Assembly (NCBI RefSeq): GCF_900155965.1
Contig: NZ_FTMG01000016.1
Coordinates: forward strand, 92,035 to 156,034
DNA from: Mucilaginibacter lappiensis
GTDB taxonomy: Bacteria > Bacteroidota > Bacteroidia > Sphingobacteriales > Sphingobacteriaceae
DNA: 64,000 bases
Direction: 5' to 3'
In this document: positions 18,719-27,166 of the stretch, in pieces
How positions within the stretch are numbered: the stretch's first letter is position 1
Layout: each line of letters starts with the position of its first letter
Position numbers and translations under genes: made by a program
The notes under the pieces: generated by a model
Database searches by the model: none
What the model was told of the DNA's origin: nothing
The model's input: the letters and a program-made list of their open reading frames with translations, nothing else

Positions 18719-20065
18719 TTATTCCAGACCGTATTCCTTCAGTTTTCTGTATAAGGTAGCTATCCCGATGTTTAGCAGGTGAGCGGCTTCGGCGCGGTTG
18801 CCATGGGTATGGTTCAGTACCCGCTGAATGTGTAACTTTTCTACTGACGACAGATCAAAAGCCGATATAGGGATGCCTGTTTTTACCTGTTGCTGCTGAA
18901 TTTCGTATGGTAACAGAGTTTCATCTAAAATATGAGTATCAGCCAGGATCACCGCCCGCTCAATCACGTTTTTGAGCTCACGGATGTTGCCGGGCCATGG
19001 ATAATCTTCCAGTTTGCGCACAAACTCATCGCTTAGCTCATTGAGCTGTTTTTTTACCTTTAAGGTAAAGTGCTGCATAAAATACTCAGCGAGCAGTTTG
19101 ATGTCTTTTTTACGCTCGCGCAGGGCAGGTAAGGTGATCTGGAAAACTGAAAGCCGATAAAAAAGATCAGACCGGAAATGGCCCTCAGTAATTTCGTTTT
19201 GCAGGTTACGGTTGGTTGCTGCCAATATCCTTACGTTCACCTGGGTTGGTTTAATATCGCCGATTTTTAAAAACTGCTGCGATTCCAGCACCCGGAGTAA
19301 TTTGGCTTGCAGATCATGGTCAAGCTCACCTATCTCATCTAAAAAAATGGTACCTCCGTTGGCTTCTTCAAACAACCCTTTTTTATCCTTCAGCGCCCCG
19401 GTGAATGATCCGGCTTTGTGGCCAAACAGTTCACTTTCCAATAGGTCCTTGGTGAAAGCACTGCAGTTTACCGCTACAAATGATTTGGTATTGCGGTTGC
19501 TGGCCTGGTGAATGGCTTCGGCAAAAATTTCCTTGCCGGTACCTGTTTCACCCAATAATAAAACAGTGGTATCGGTTAAGGCTACCTTTTGTGCCAGCTT
19601 GATCACATCGCTAATGGCGGTTGATCTGCCGATGAGCCTGTCGAAACCAAACTTATCATTCAGCTTGCTTTGCAGTTCTATAACGGTTTGCTGCAACAGG
19701 GCTTTATCCATAGCCTTGCTTACCAGCGGGATGATCTTTTCGTTATCATCGCCTTTGGTGATATAGTCAAAAGCCCCGGCTTTAATGGCTTTTACGCCAT
19801 CGTTAATGGTGCCGTAGGCTGTTAGTACAATAATTTCTGTTGAAGGATAATTCTTCTTGATAGTTTCTGACAGGGTGATGCCATCAGTATCAGGTAGTTT
19901 TACATCACTGAGGACTACGTGTATATATTCCTGCTGTAATTTGCGCAGACCTTCTTTTCCATTGGCGGCAGTGAAAACCTCGTGTCCTTCCAATTGCAGG
20001 ATACGGGCCAGCAGGTTGCGTAACCGTTCCTCGTCATCAATAATTAAGAGCTTACCTTTTTGCAT
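18719..20065 (-). CDS. Sigma-54-dependent response regulator (NtrC family)
   Basis: 448 aa with three domains: a receiver domain (phospho-acceptor Asp54 in LSDVKLP, Lys in AFDYITKGDDN near 104), an AAA+ sigma-54 activator domain (Walker A GETGTGKE at 172-179, Walker B FLDEIGE at 241-247), and a Fis-type helix-turn-helix at the C-terminus (NRAEAAHLLNIGIATLYRKLKEYG). The sigma-54-contacting loop reads GSFTGA at 219-224 instead of the usual GAFTGA. No histidine kinase is adjacent. Regulators with this ITKGDDN receiver style are, to my recollection, often linked with kdp loci in Bacteroidota, and the kdp island of this window has a kinase but no regulator, so it is a candidate partner. Its upstream region is filled with repeats. 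Confidence 0.95.
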   Translation of the reverse strand: MQKGKLLIIDDEERLRNLLARILQLEGHEVFTAANGKEGLRKLQQEYIHVVLSDVKLPDTDGITLSETIKKNYPSTEIIVLTAYGTINDGVKAIKAGAFDYITKGDDNEKIIPLVSKAMDKALLQQTVIELQSKLNDKFGFDRLIGRSTAISDVIKLAQKVALTDTTVLLLGETGTGKEIFAEAIHQASNRNTKSFVAVNCSAFTKDLLESELFGHKAGSFTGALKDKKGLFEEANGGTIFLDEIGELDHDLQAKLLRVLESQQFLKIGDIKPTQVNVRILAATNRNLQNEITEGHFRSDLFYRLSVFQITLPALRERKKDIKLLAEYFMQHFTLKVKKQLNELSDEFVRKLEDYPWPGNIRELKNVIERAVILADTHILDETLLPYEIQQQQVKTGIPISAFDLSSVEKLHIQRVLNHTHGNRAEAAHLLNIGIATLYRKLKEYGLE

Positions 20066-20081
20066 CCTTCAGATGTGCCGA

Positions 20082-20255
20082 TTTTAGATGTGCAAATGTG
20101 GTGATATTATTCGGGATGTGCAGGTTTTAGATGTGCAAATGTGGTGATATTATTCGGGATGTGCAGGTTTTAGATGTGCAAATGTGGTGATAGATGTGAA
20201 GGTTTTAGATAACTAAAATCATTTGCACATCTGAAATTTGCACATCCGCACATCA
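20082..20255. repeat. 43-bp tandem repeat plus inverted copies in the regulator's upstream region
   Basis: A 43-bp unit starting TTTTAGATGTGCAAATG is present at 20082-20124 and 20125-20167, with a shortened third copy from 20168. The same core word then occurs inverted (ATTTGCACATCT at 20221-20232 and ATTTGCACATC at 20237-20246), so the block can fold into hairpins. It fills nearly all of the 196 bp between yqaE and the response-regulator start. There are no variable spacers, so it is not a CRISPR array. Confidence 0.85.
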
Positions 20256-20261
20256 ATTCAC

Positions 20262-20465
20262 CTACCATGCCCTTGCCCGACGAGTGGCGCGCATTAGCTG
20301 GCGGTGCCTTTTAGCCTCGTAATAATCGTTGGTTACCAGTATGGAATGTATTACGCCTGGTATCCAGAAACACAAGGTTAAAAAAATATTCAATATAAAT
20401 GCTCCGATACGGCCAGTGGTCAGAATGGCCAGCGGAGGGAATAAAAAACATAAAAAGTATCTCAT
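20262..20465 (-). CDS. YqaE/Pmp3 family small membrane protein
   Basis: A 67-aa protein with two transmembrane helices: the Pmp3 signature FLCFLFPPLAIL, then GAFILNIFLTLCFWIPGVIHSILV, and a basic tail rich in Arg (RHRQLMRATRRARAW). Family members are stress-induced inner-membrane proteolipids that affect membrane potential and ion leakage. It is encoded downstream of an NTF2-like gene (24-bp gap) and ends just before the repeat block upstream of the response regulator. Confidence 0.9.
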   Translation of the reverse strand: MRYFLCFLFPPLAILTTGRIGAFILNIFLTLCFWIPGVIHSILVTNDYYEAKRHRQLMRATRRARAW

Positions 20466-20489
20466 GGCGCTAAAATTTAACAGTAAAGT

Positions 20490-20864
20490 TTATTGTAAAA
20501 GGACACTACTCACTGCTATGATTTTCCAATCATCGTCAAACATCTTCCAAATCCTGGTAAAACGGAACGTACCAGCAAACGCCTCATCGTTATATTTTCC
20601 GGAAATATATTTTTTAACGGCAACAATAGCTACATCCTCCATCAAATGAATAACCTGTTCACTAGTCTGGATATCATGAATGCGGAGGCTGCCTGATCGA
20701 TGGGCGTCTAAGTCCATTTCTTTGGTTAATACCTGTCCCATATGATTGGTAAAGATCAGCTCATCATGCAGTAAATAATCTAAGACCGAAATATCACTAT
20801 TTTTCATGGCAGTCAGCAGTAACTGCTCATTTGTAATAATTTCGTCTTTGCTTATTATCTTCAT
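20490..20864 (-). CDS. NTF2-like (DUF4440-type) protein
   Basis: A 124-aa cone-shaped alpha+beta (NTF2/SnoaL-like) protein: an N-terminal helix-rich part NEQLLLTAMKNSDISVLDYLLHDELIFTNHMGQVLTKEMDL, then strands RIHDIQTSEQVIHLMEDVAIVAVKKYISG and FRFTRIWKMFDDDWKIIAVSSVLL. This fold includes isomerases, dehydratases and non-enzymatic binding proteins, so no reaction is assigned. The start is the ATG at 20864 (MKIISKDE). It lies between the thioesterase and yqaE on the same strand. Confidence 0.82.
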   Translation of the reverse strand: MKIISKDEIITNEQLLLTAMKNSDISVLDYLLHDELIFTNHMGQVLTKEMDLDAHRSGSLRIHDIQTSEQVIHLMEDVAIVAVKKYISGKYNDEAFAGTFRFTRIWKMFDDDWKIIAVSSVLLQ

Positions 20865-20908
20865 TATAGCATTTAGACCGCGAAACTATTTTTTTGTTAC
20901 GGCCGCTA

Positions 20909-21448
20909 TCAATCGCGCAGGTTGAGCGGTAACTGATCGCCAAAAAACAAGGCTTTTAGCTCGGTAGCGTCATTAGGCTGCATTTTACCACCCAGTATCA
21001 ACCGTAGTTGGCGGCGGCGTAGGGCTCCTTCAAAAAAGGCTATTTCTTCTTCCGTTTCCGGTATTAGTGCAGGTACTGTTGTTTTTTGCCCTTCACTGTC
21101 AAGAGCCACAAATGTGTAATAAGCCTCATTGCTTTTTACGCGGGTGCCTGAGGGAATATTTTGTGCCCACACATCCATCCTTACCTCAACCGAGGTGGTG
21201 AACGCCCGGGTTACTTTGGCCTCAATACTAATCACATCCCCCAGCTTAATTGGTGATTGGAACGATACATTATCAACCGAAGCGGTTACCACAATACGGT
21301 TGCAATGTTTTTGAGCGGATATGGCCGCGGCAATATCCATCCAGTGCAGCAGGCGCCCTCCCATCAGGTTGTTTAAAGTATTGGTATCATTGGGTAACAC
21401 CAGTTCGTTCATGATGGTATATGATTCTTTGGGCGATTTTCCGGTCAT
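20909..21448 (-). CDS. Acyl-CoA thioesterase, hotdog fold
   Basis: A 179-aa hotdog protein of the YciA/BFIT-type acyl-CoA hydrolase group. Recognisable parts are the N-terminal MNELVLPNDTNTLNNLMGGRLLHWMD, in which Asn and Asp are the catalytic-type residues, ASVDNVSFQSPIKLGDVISIEAKV forming the hotdog strands, and MDVWAQNI. A C-terminal tail of about 40 residues (RRRQLRLILGGKM) is basic. It should hydrolyse acyl-CoA to free acid and CoA in the cytoplasm. It is first in a short minus-strand run with the NTF2-like and yqaE genes. Confidence 0.92.
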   Translation of the reverse strand: MTGKSPKESYTIMNELVLPNDTNTLNNLMGGRLLHWMDIAAAISAQKHCNRIVVTASVDNVSFQSPIKLGDVISIEAKVTRAFTTSVEVRMDVWAQNIPSGTRVKSNEAYYTFVALDSEGQKTTVPALIPETEEEIAFFEGALRRRQLRLILGGKMQPNDATELKALFFGDQLPLNLRD

Positions 21449-21522
21449 GTGCTTACATTTTATGCAAAGATATGCAATAAGTCCGGTTAGGCTAAATCCT
21501 CAGGAATCAATTAAGGCTTTGT

Positions 21523-21657
21523 TTATTTTTTTGCCATCAGCTCATGGGTAGCCTTCCCATCTTTGATGCCGATTTTTACAACATCTTTAGCAACATGATA
21601 AGCCAAAACAACAAAAGCTATAATGGCGGTACGGGCAATATTTTTAGGTTTGTTCAT
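21523..21657 (-). CDS. 44-aa miniprotein with one hydrophobic helix (hypothetical)
   Basis: A short frame from ATG (21657) to TAA (21523) encodes MNKPKNIARTAIIAFVVLAY, then a basic/polar tail of 24 residues ending HELMAKK. The layout is a positively charged N-terminus, a hydrophobic segment of about 11-14 residues and an amphipathic lysine-rich end, as in small membrane-associated proteins. It sits alone in the 255-bp gap between the thioesterase and the T9SS plug gene, on the same strand as both. I do not recognise a family. Coding status rests on composition, its clean start and stop, and its placement. Confidence 0.55.
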   Translation of the reverse strand: MNKPKNIARTAIIAFVVLAYHVAKDVVKIGIKDGKATHELMAKK

Positions 21658-21703
21658 AGCCACAATTTATGAAATATTGTTCTTTAAATGAATATGTTGT
21701 ATA

Positions 21704-22960
21704 TTATTTCTTCACCGTGTTCAGTTCACCAAAACCAACCAGTTCGTCCCAGCGGCTGGTAGGCGCGCGATAGTAAATAAGCAACTGGTAATCATTTTCG
21801 GTTTCAAAGTGGCTGCCTTCCAGTGGGATATCACTGGCCCTTTTGGTAGCGTTATCATACCAGACATACTCATAATCATATACGCCTTGTTTTAGCAATA
21901 AATTGATATGGTATTTGCCATCCTCGCCAAAAATCAGCTTGCTGCGGTCATCCAGCTTATAGTCATTAAAGGCGCCAACGATGTACGGGCTACCCTCTGA
22001 TTGAGACTTATAGGCAGCCAGGCCAAAATAGATGTGCGCGTAATCGGCATCTATGCGCGGGTCGCTGCCATCTTGGTTTAGCACAAAAAACTTGCCATCA
22101 TTATCATACAGCAACAGGTAATCCGGGCTATCACGAATAGGATCCGTAAGCAGCACCACATTGTTGGCCGTATCTTTTATAATACGCGATATGCGCTGGG
22201 AATTAAGCTTTAACGTACGGGTATCAAACAGCCTGAACTCGTTGCGGCCTGGAAAATCATTGATCGATACATCATTATAAACCAATTGTGTGCCACGCAC
22301 ATAGGTTGGCTGTGTATTTAAAATACCGGTTTGCGTACGAGCGTTCTGCATCAGTAAAGCGCGGATCTCGAACGAAGGGTTTTGTACGGGTAAGCCGGCA
22401 TAATCAACCGTGAAATTTACCTTTTGATTGGTTTTGCGGGTTTGCACATCCGGCGAGGTGCCAACGGTAGCCGCTATAGATACCTTTTTGTTGACCACAT
22501 ACAAGCGGCGGGTAAGCACAGGTTTCGACTGGTCGCCATTTTCATAAACTTTGAGTATGTAATTGCCTGATATTTTGGGCGCTATATTGTTGTTTGGCAG
22601 CTTGAGCTCATAGTGTGTATATTTTTGGATGGTACCGGTTGAGTAGGTATAGGTATACAAACGATCGTCGGTAAAGCTTTGCAGGTATTCGGCGGTAGAT
22701 AGGTTCGACGAGTTCCAGCGGGTATCACAGTGCTCAATGGTATAATAGAAATTACGACTACCGCCATGCAGATCGTCAAAAGCGAGCAGTACTTTTTCGG
22801 TTGATCCTAAGGTGATTACCGGGAATGATCCCTGTTTTTGGGTGTTGTAAAACTCCACGCTTTTGATAGCTGGGTCGTACACATTATTATCATAAGGTGA
22901 TTGCGCAAATCCATGCAGGGTAATGAATAAGAGAACCAATAGGTAGTAATGTTTTCTCAT
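21704..22960 (-). CDS. Type IX secretion system plug protein (DUF5103)
   Basis: About 418 aa, exported (signal sequence [20 protein letters not shown]). The body matches the DUF5103 layout: a [13 protein letters not shown] start, [62 protein letters not shown], and a C-terminal [15 protein letters not shown]...[17 protein letters not shown] module. DUF5103 proteins include the plug that closes the lateral or periplasmic gate of the SprA translocon of the T9SS. The open frame begins with a TTG at 22969, but the ATG at 22960 gives the natural leader. It fits the presence of a T9SS type B cargo in this window. Confidence 0.88.
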   Translation of the reverse strand: MRKHYYLLVLLFITLHGFAQSPYDNNVYDPAIKSVEFYNTQKQGSFPVITLGSTEKVLLAFDDLHGGSRNFYYTIEHCDTRWNSSNLSTAEYLQSFTDDRLYTYTYSTGTIQKYTHYELKLPNNNIAPKISGNYILKVYENGDQSKPVLTRRLYVVNKKVSIAATVGTSPDVQTRKTNQKVNFTVDYAGLPVQNPSFEIRALLMQNARTQTGILNTQPTYVRGTQLVYNDVSINDFPGRNEFRLFDTRTLKLNSQRISRIIKDTANNVVLLTDPIRDSPDYLLLYDNDGKFFVLNQDGSDPRIDADYAHIYFGLAAYKSQSEGSPYIVGAFNDYKLDDRSKLIFGEDGKYHINLLLKQGVYDYEYVWYDNATKRASDIPLEGSHFETENDYQLLIYYRAPTSRWDELVGFGELNTVKK

Positions 22961-23288
22961 TTTTATCAATTTACTTTATTGTCCGATCCAGGCAGGATCG
23001 GTGTGGCGAAATTTAAGAATTTTCAGAATAGAAATAACCCCGGTGCTGCTCATTTAAAAAATTATCCTTTAGCGAAACCTTTTTAAACCTTGAATTTTAA
23101 CACTTTTCTGTCCGAAAACGCGATAAAATCGTTCAAAAAGGGACTCAAAACCATAGATTTTAACACTTTTTAACAAATTTTAACACGGTTTTGAGTGGTT
23201 TTTAAAACTTTAAAAAGTATTAAAATATTGATTGTCAAATAATTAAATACCAAATAGTCGGTTTTTGGGCCTGTTTGTCCCTTAACTA
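22961..23288. other. AT-rich intergenic region with a thrice-repeated ATTTTAACAC motif
   Basis: The gap between the plug gene and the ABC-F gene is 450 bp with no convincing ORF. ATTTTAACAC occurs exactly at 23094-23103, 23157-23166 and 23177-23186; the first two copies extend to ATTTTAACACTTTT. This is the region upstream of the plug gene (minus strand), so the copies could be regulator sites or simple AT-rich drift. No clear TAnnTTTG promoter was found by eye. Confidence 0.4.
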
Positions 23289-23329
23289 AAACAGCCCGGC
23301 TCTCTGTTATTCAGAGAACCGGGCTGTTT
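23289..23329 (-). terminator. Strong hairpin terminator downstream of the ABC-F gene
   Basis: AAACAGCCCGG and TCTCTG pair with CAGAGA and CCGGGCTGTTT around a 5-nt loop, with one C-A mismatch near the middle. Ts follow on both strands. It is oriented to end the ABC-F transcript 82 bp after its stop. Confidence 0.8.
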
Positions 23330-23410
23330 GTATAAATATACGAAAAATCTGGGAGAATGCGGAAGTCTTTTAGTAAACATCTGCACATCAAAGTTCCCCC
23401 TTTAGGAGGC

Positions 23411-25336
23411 CTAAGCTTCCAGTTCGAGGATCTGCTCGGCCAGAGCTTCCCATTTTTGCTGAACTTGTTTTAGTTCGGCTTGCTTTTGGGCATAGCTCGC
23501 GTTGGTATCTTTTAATTTGTTGCTATCGGTATAAATTTTATCGTCGGCCAGTTGGGCTTCCAGTTGTTTTACTGTCTTTTCAAGCTCGGCAATCTGTTCT
23601 TCCATTTTGGCCAAATCCTGGTTCAGTTTTTTCAATTGCTGGAATTTGTTTTCGCTTTGTGGCTGTTTAACAGGCTCAGGCTTTTTCTCTTCCTTTTTGG
23701 GTTGAGGTGCAGCTGGTATGGCTGTTTTAGGTTCGAGTTTGCGTTTAGCTGCCCACTCATCGTACTCGGCGTAAGTGCCCGGGTAAATTTTGATCTTCTG
23801 ATCTTCAATAAACCAGATCTTGTTAGCCACATTATCCAGGAAAAACCTGTCGTGCGATACCACGATGAACGTGCCTTCGTATTGCTCCAGTGCCTGGATC
23901 AGGATGTTTACGGATTGCATATCCAGGTGGTTGGTGGGCTCATCCAGTACCAGGAAGTTGGCATCGGCAGTAAGGGCCTTGGCCAAAGCCACGCGCGATT
24001 TTTCGCCACCCGAAAGCACCTTGATCTTCTTGAATACATCATCTCCGGTAAACAGGAAGGAACCTAATATGGTACGCAGCTCTGTATCGGTATGTTTTGG
24101 GGCAAAAGCCTGTAGCTCCTGCAATACCTGGTTTTCCAGGTGCAGGGATTCCAACTGGTGCTGGGCAAAAAATGTAGTGCTTACATTATGCCCGGTAGTT
24201 ACTTTACCTTTATAATCGTGATCTGCCGAAGCGATAATGCGTAACAAGGTCGATTTACCTTTACCGTTGGCACCGATCAGGGCAATTTTGTCGCCTTTTT
24301 CAATTACAGCTTCACCGCCATTCAAAATATCAATAGCAGGATATTTTTTGACAATATCTTCCAATGTGATTACGTGCCTGCCCGATTGTTTAGAGAAACG
24401 GAAAGCGAAGTTAACTGATGGATTATCATCATCCACATCATCCACACGCTCCATTTTATCCAGCATTTTGATACGCGACTGCGCCATTTTTGCTTTGGAA
24501 GCCTTGGCACGGAAACGCTCAATCAAACGCTCTTCCTGTTTTATTTTTGATTGCTGGTTTTTGAATTCACCGCGCTGGATTTCTTCGCGCTGGGCTTTTT
24601 CTTCCAGGTAAAAAGTATAGTTGCCCGCGTAAACGGTCAGTTTGCCTTTGCGCGATTCTACCGTACGGTTGATCACCTTATCCAGGAACCACCTATCGTG
24701 CGATACAATAATGATAGCGCCGTTAAATGCTTTCAGATAATCTTCCAGCCATTGAATAGATGGTAAGTCCAGGTGGTTGGTAGGCTCATCCAGCAGCAGG
24801 ATATCGGGAGCCTGTAATAATATTTTAGCCAGCATTACCCGCATGCGCCATCCACCCGAAAAAGTGTTGAGCTTGCGTGCGCAATCGCTGTCGCTAAAGC
24901 CCAAACCGGCTAAAATTTCGCGCGCCTTGTATTCAATGTTATAACCATCAAGCAGCTCAAACTCATGTTGTTTATCGCTCAGCTTGTGTAAAAGATCTTC
25001 GGTATAATCGGTTTCCAGCTTTTTAAGCAGGTTTTCTATCTCGTCATGCAGCTGGTTCTGGCGCTCAAAAGCCTCCATAGCCACGTGCACAATAGTTTTA
25101 TCAGATGAGTATGACAGCAAATCCTGGTTCAGGTAACCCATGGTAAGGTCCTTAGCCATGGATATGGTGCCCGATGTAGGTTTATAGTCGCCTACAATAA
25201 TTTTTAAGAGGGTAGTTTTCCCGGTTCCATTGGCACCTATTAAACCAATTTTTTCACCGGGTTTTATATGCCAGTTGGCTTCATCGTAAAGGGCCCGCGC
25301 ACCAATCTCAAACGTAAGGTTATTTATAGCAATCAT
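23411..25336 (-). CDS. ABC-F family ATPase (ribosome-associated type)
   Basis: A 641-aa protein with two fused ATP-binding cassettes and no membrane domain. First cassette: Walker A GANGTGKTT near 35, signature FSGGWRMR, Walker B LLLDEPTNHLDL. Second cassette: GANGKGKST near 360, LSGGEKSRVALAKAL, FLVLDEPTNHLDM. Between them is the P-site tRNA-interaction-motif-like linker rich in Lys/Arg/Gln (about 240-300). The C-terminal 90 residues form a Lys/Glu-rich coiled coil, as in Uup/YdiF-type members. ABC-F proteins act on the ribosome as translation factors or antibiotic protectors. There are no flanking resistance genes, so housekeeping use is more likely. Confidence 0.96.
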   Translation of the reverse strand: MIAINNLTFEIGARALYDEANWHIKPGEKIGLIGANGTGKTTLLKIIVGDYKPTSGTISMAKDLTMGYLNQDLLSYSSDKTIVHVAMEAFERQNQLHDEIENLLKKLETDYTEDLLHKLSDKQHEFELLDGYNIEYKAREILAGLGFSDSDCARKLNTFSGGWRMRVMLAKILLQAPDILLLDEPTNHLDLPSIQWLEDYLKAFNGAIIIVSHDRWFLDKVINRTVESRKGKLTVYAGNYTFYLEEKAQREEIQRGEFKNQQSKIKQEERLIERFRAKASKAKMAQSRIKMLDKMERVDDVDDDNPSVNFAFRFSKQSGRHVITLEDIVKKYPAIDILNGGEAVIEKGDKIALIGANGKGKSTLLRIIASADHDYKGKVTTGHNVSTTFFAQHQLESLHLENQVLQELQAFAPKHTDTELRTILGSFLFTGDDVFKKIKVLSGGEKSRVALAKALTADANFLVLDEPTNHLDMQSVNILIQALEQYEGTFIVVSHDRFFLDNVANKIWFIEDQKIKIYPGTYAEYDEWAAKRKLEPKTAIPAAPQPKKEEKKPEPVKQPQSENKFQQLKKLNQDLAKMEEQIAELEKTVKQLEAQLADDKIYTDSNKLKDTNASYAQKQAELKQVQQKWEALAEQILELEA

Positions 25337-25410
25337 TTGCGCGCAAAGATACGATTTTTGAGCTTAAAGCAGAAGGCTGAAAGCGAAAGGCTTAGAGAGT
25401 AATGTCTAAC

Positions 25411-25490
25411 ATCGAATTTTGAATTTCGAATGACGAAGCAGCATCTATTTTGTTACCTCGATATTCGAAATTCAGCATTCATTATTCGAT
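25411..25490. repeat. Hairpin-forming array of the word GAATTTCGAAT
   Basis: GAATTTCGAAT at 25421-25431 is followed by its exact inverse ATTCGAAATTC at 25463-25473, and the flanks repeat related words (ATCGAATTTTGAA; ATTATTCGATATT). It lies between the ABC-F and SGNH hydrolase genes. The upstream stretch 25365-25392 has another word pair (AGAAGGCTGAAAGCGAAAGG). It has the same architecture as the arrays at 20082, 33354 and 55880. Confidence 0.7.
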
Positions 25491-25516
25491 ATTAAATTAC
25501 CAAAACTTTAAGCCTC

Positions 25517-26302
25517 TCAGGCTCCCACTGCTTTAAGCCATGTTTGCGCCATCAATGCTTCGCCGGGTACGCTGGGGTGTACGCCATCCATGCTCCAGTA
25601 AGGGGCGGGGGCTACTTCCAACGCTTTATCAAACGCGGCCTGGTAGGGTACAAAAACGGCTCCGAATCCGGCAGCGATATCGCGTGCGGCTTTGCGGAAC
25701 AGATCAAACGTGGGGTACCATTTATCGTCCACGGCCCGCACACCTTTGGTGGCAAAAGGCTCGCATATCACCAGTTTAACATCGGGCAGCGTTTGTTTGG
25801 TAAGGGTAAGTAGTTTTTTATAGTCGGTAATGTAAGTATCGATGGTGCCTGTATAGCCGCTGGTAAGGGTATGCCAAAAATCGTTCACGCCAATGTGGAT
25901 GCTCAGGATATTCGGTTTCATGTCAAGGCAATCGCTGGTCCAGCGTTCTGCCAGTTGATAAACCTTATTGCCGCTGATGCCTTTGTTGTATATTTTCAGG
26001 TCTTTGCTGGCATGGTCAAGCAATAGTTTGGAGGCGGTGATCAGGGCATAGCCCGAGCCTAATGCGCTGGTGGTATTGGGTTCGGTTTTTGTATGATCGC
26101 GGCCCCAGTCGGTAATGGAGTCACCCTGGAACAGGATCACATCGCCATTATTGAATTTCAATTTAGGCCCACTTTTTTCGGTGGCTAATGCTGCCGATAC
26201 AATTTGCGGGATACCCACCGCAGCTATTGATCCTACAGCAGTGGTTTTCAAAAAATTGCGGCGACCTTGTTTAAAAGTGTCTCTTAATGTTTTCCTGATC
26301 AT
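25517..26302 (-). CDS. SGNH/GDSL hydrolase (secreted esterase-like)
   Basis: 261 aa with an N-terminal leader containing RRNFLKTTAVGSIAAVG, a twin-arginine (Tat) signal. SGNH blocks are visible: block I FQGDSITDWG (nucleophile Ser), block III-like GVNDFWHTL (Asn), and block V DGVHPS with the catalytic Asp-His. Such enzymes remove acetyl or other acyl groups from polysaccharides or lipids; Tat export implies folding before periplasmic delivery. It is followed by REP/RAYT sequences. Substrate unknown. Confidence 0.9.
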   Translation of the reverse strand: MIRKTLRDTFKQGRRNFLKTTAVGSIAAVGIPQIVSAALATEKSGPKLKFNNGDVILFQGDSITDWGRDHTKTEPNTTSALGSGYALITASKLLLDHASKDLKIYNKGISGNKVYQLAERWTSDCLDMKPNILSIHIGVNDFWHTLTSGYTGTIDTYITDYKKLLTLTKQTLPDVKLVICEPFATKGVRAVDDKWYPTFDLFRKAARDIAAGFGAVFVPYQAAFDKALEVAPAPYWSMDGVHPSVPGEALMAQTWLKAVGA

Positions 26303-26379
26303 TCTGGATTTGTTTTAGGCGTAACTGAATTTTCGAAAATACAGATTTGCGGTGTTTTTTTTAATAAAATAAATTACTA

Positions 26380-26438
26380 CCGCGAGTTTAGCGATAGCGT
26401 AACTCGTGGTGTAGCATGGAGTAAGCTTCCAGCTTACC
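26380..26438 (-). repeat. REP element, left flank of the RAYT gene
   Basis: Two adjacent hairpins: CGAGTT...AACTCG (26382-26405) and GTAAGCT-TCC-AGCTTAC (26421-26437). It is the inverse complement, with small differences, of the elements at 27028-27087 and 27167-27228, so the transposase gene sits between oppositely oriented copies. It is 12 bp from the RAYT stop codon. Confidence 0.8.
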
Positions 26439-26450
26439 AAACCAAAATAT

Positions 26451-26999
26451 TCAACCCATTAAAATAATATCGATTAACCCTTTACCACCGGCATAATCCC
26501 TTGCACTGCCGTACAGATAATGTTCAGGTTCATCAACCCAGCCTGCAGTTACAGGATTATGATGCAAATAGTTGAGTTTCTGATCTATTATCTCATTACT
26601 CCACAATTCGATAGGATGATTTCCTTGCTGCCAAAATTGATAGTGTTCGTTGTTTGAATTCGCCTTACCCTCCCGTTCAAAAAACCATAACATCCATTCA
26701 CGACGGCTTTCCTGACTGTTTTCATCGATGGCTTTTATGATAGCTTTTGAAGTGTGTCTTTTTATATCTCTTAAGATATCCTGCATCGGTTTATTTTTGG
26801 TGCCGATGATGAGATGGATGTGATTGCTCATGATTACCCAGGCGTATAGTTGGAGCCCTTTATGTGCGATGCAGTATTTAAGACTGTCAACGATAATTTC
26901 TTTGTATTCTCGTCTGGTAAATACGTCGATCCATCTTACGACGGTAAAAGTTACAAAATAAGGTCGCTCCTGATCGTGGAATTTGTAATTACTGCTCAT
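26451..26999 (-). CDS. REP-associated tyrosine transposase (RAYT, Y1_Tnp/HUH family)
   Basis: 182 aa, IS200/IS605-like single-Tyr HUH nuclease domain. Visible motifs: N-terminal HDQERPYFVTFTVVRWIDVF, the HUH metal motif SNHIHLIIG, and the catalytic-Tyr region LNYLHHNPVTAGWV. RAYTs are domesticated transposases that recognise and spread REP hairpins rather than moving as an insertion sequence. REP-like double hairpins on both sides of the gene in opposite orientation support this. The gene's first 50 bp and its leader are duplicated just upstream (27091-27228). The frame is intact, so the protein may be active. Confidence 0.93.
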   Translation of the reverse strand: MSSNYKFHDQERPYFVTFTVVRWIDVFTRREYKEIIVDSLKYCIAHKGLQLYAWVIMSNHIHLIIGTKNKPMQDILRDIKRHTSKAIIKAIDENSQESRREWMLWFFEREGKANSNNEHYQFWQQGNHPIELWSNEIIDQKLNYLHHNPVTAGWVDEPEHYLYGSARDYAGGKGLIDIILMG

Positions 27000-27027
27000 G
27001 GGGGAGTTAAGTTAGTAAAGTTGTGTT

Positions 27028-27087
27028 AAAGCTGAAAGCTTTACCATGCTATACCACGAGTTACGCTGCGCTAAACTCGCGGCAGCG
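27028..27087 (+). repeat. REP element, right flank copy 1
   Basis: A hairpin AAAGCT-GAA-AGCTTT (27028-27042 region) followed by the CGAGTT...AACTCG hairpin and a GCGGCAGCG tail. It is inverted relative to the left-flank copy at 26380. Confidence 0.8.
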
Positions 27088-27090
27088 CCA

Positions 27091-27140
27091 GTTGCAAAAT
27101 AGGGCCGTTCCTGATCATGAAATTTATAATTGCTGCTCAT
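27091..27140 (-). pseudogene. Truncated duplicate of the RAYT 5' end
   Basis: From the ATG at 27140 the frame reads MSSNYKFHDQERPYFAT, matching the first residues of the intact RAYT (MSSNYKFHDQERPYFVT), then runs into REP sequence and stops at 27012 after 42 codons. It is the gene fragment carried in the tandem duplication; no transposase domain remains. Confidence 0.85.
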
Positions 27141-27166
27141 TGAGGAGTTAAGATAGTAAAGTTGTT

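Noticed and set aside
18713-18732. GC-rich hairpin CGGTCT/AGACCG at the response-regulator stop
   Set aside because: Short six-base stem overlapping the coding end and followed by Cs before Ts; too weak to call as a terminator.
20082-20255. Possible CRISPR array (repeating 43-bp units)
   Set aside because: The copies are contiguous with no variable spacers, contain inverted core words, and no cas genes are nearby. It is a tandem/inverted repeat block.
26451-26999. Autonomous IS200/IS605 insertion sequence
   Set aside because: No tnpB and no second gene; gene is flanked by opposing REP hairpins and matches the RAYT form, so it is a REP-associated domesticated transposase.
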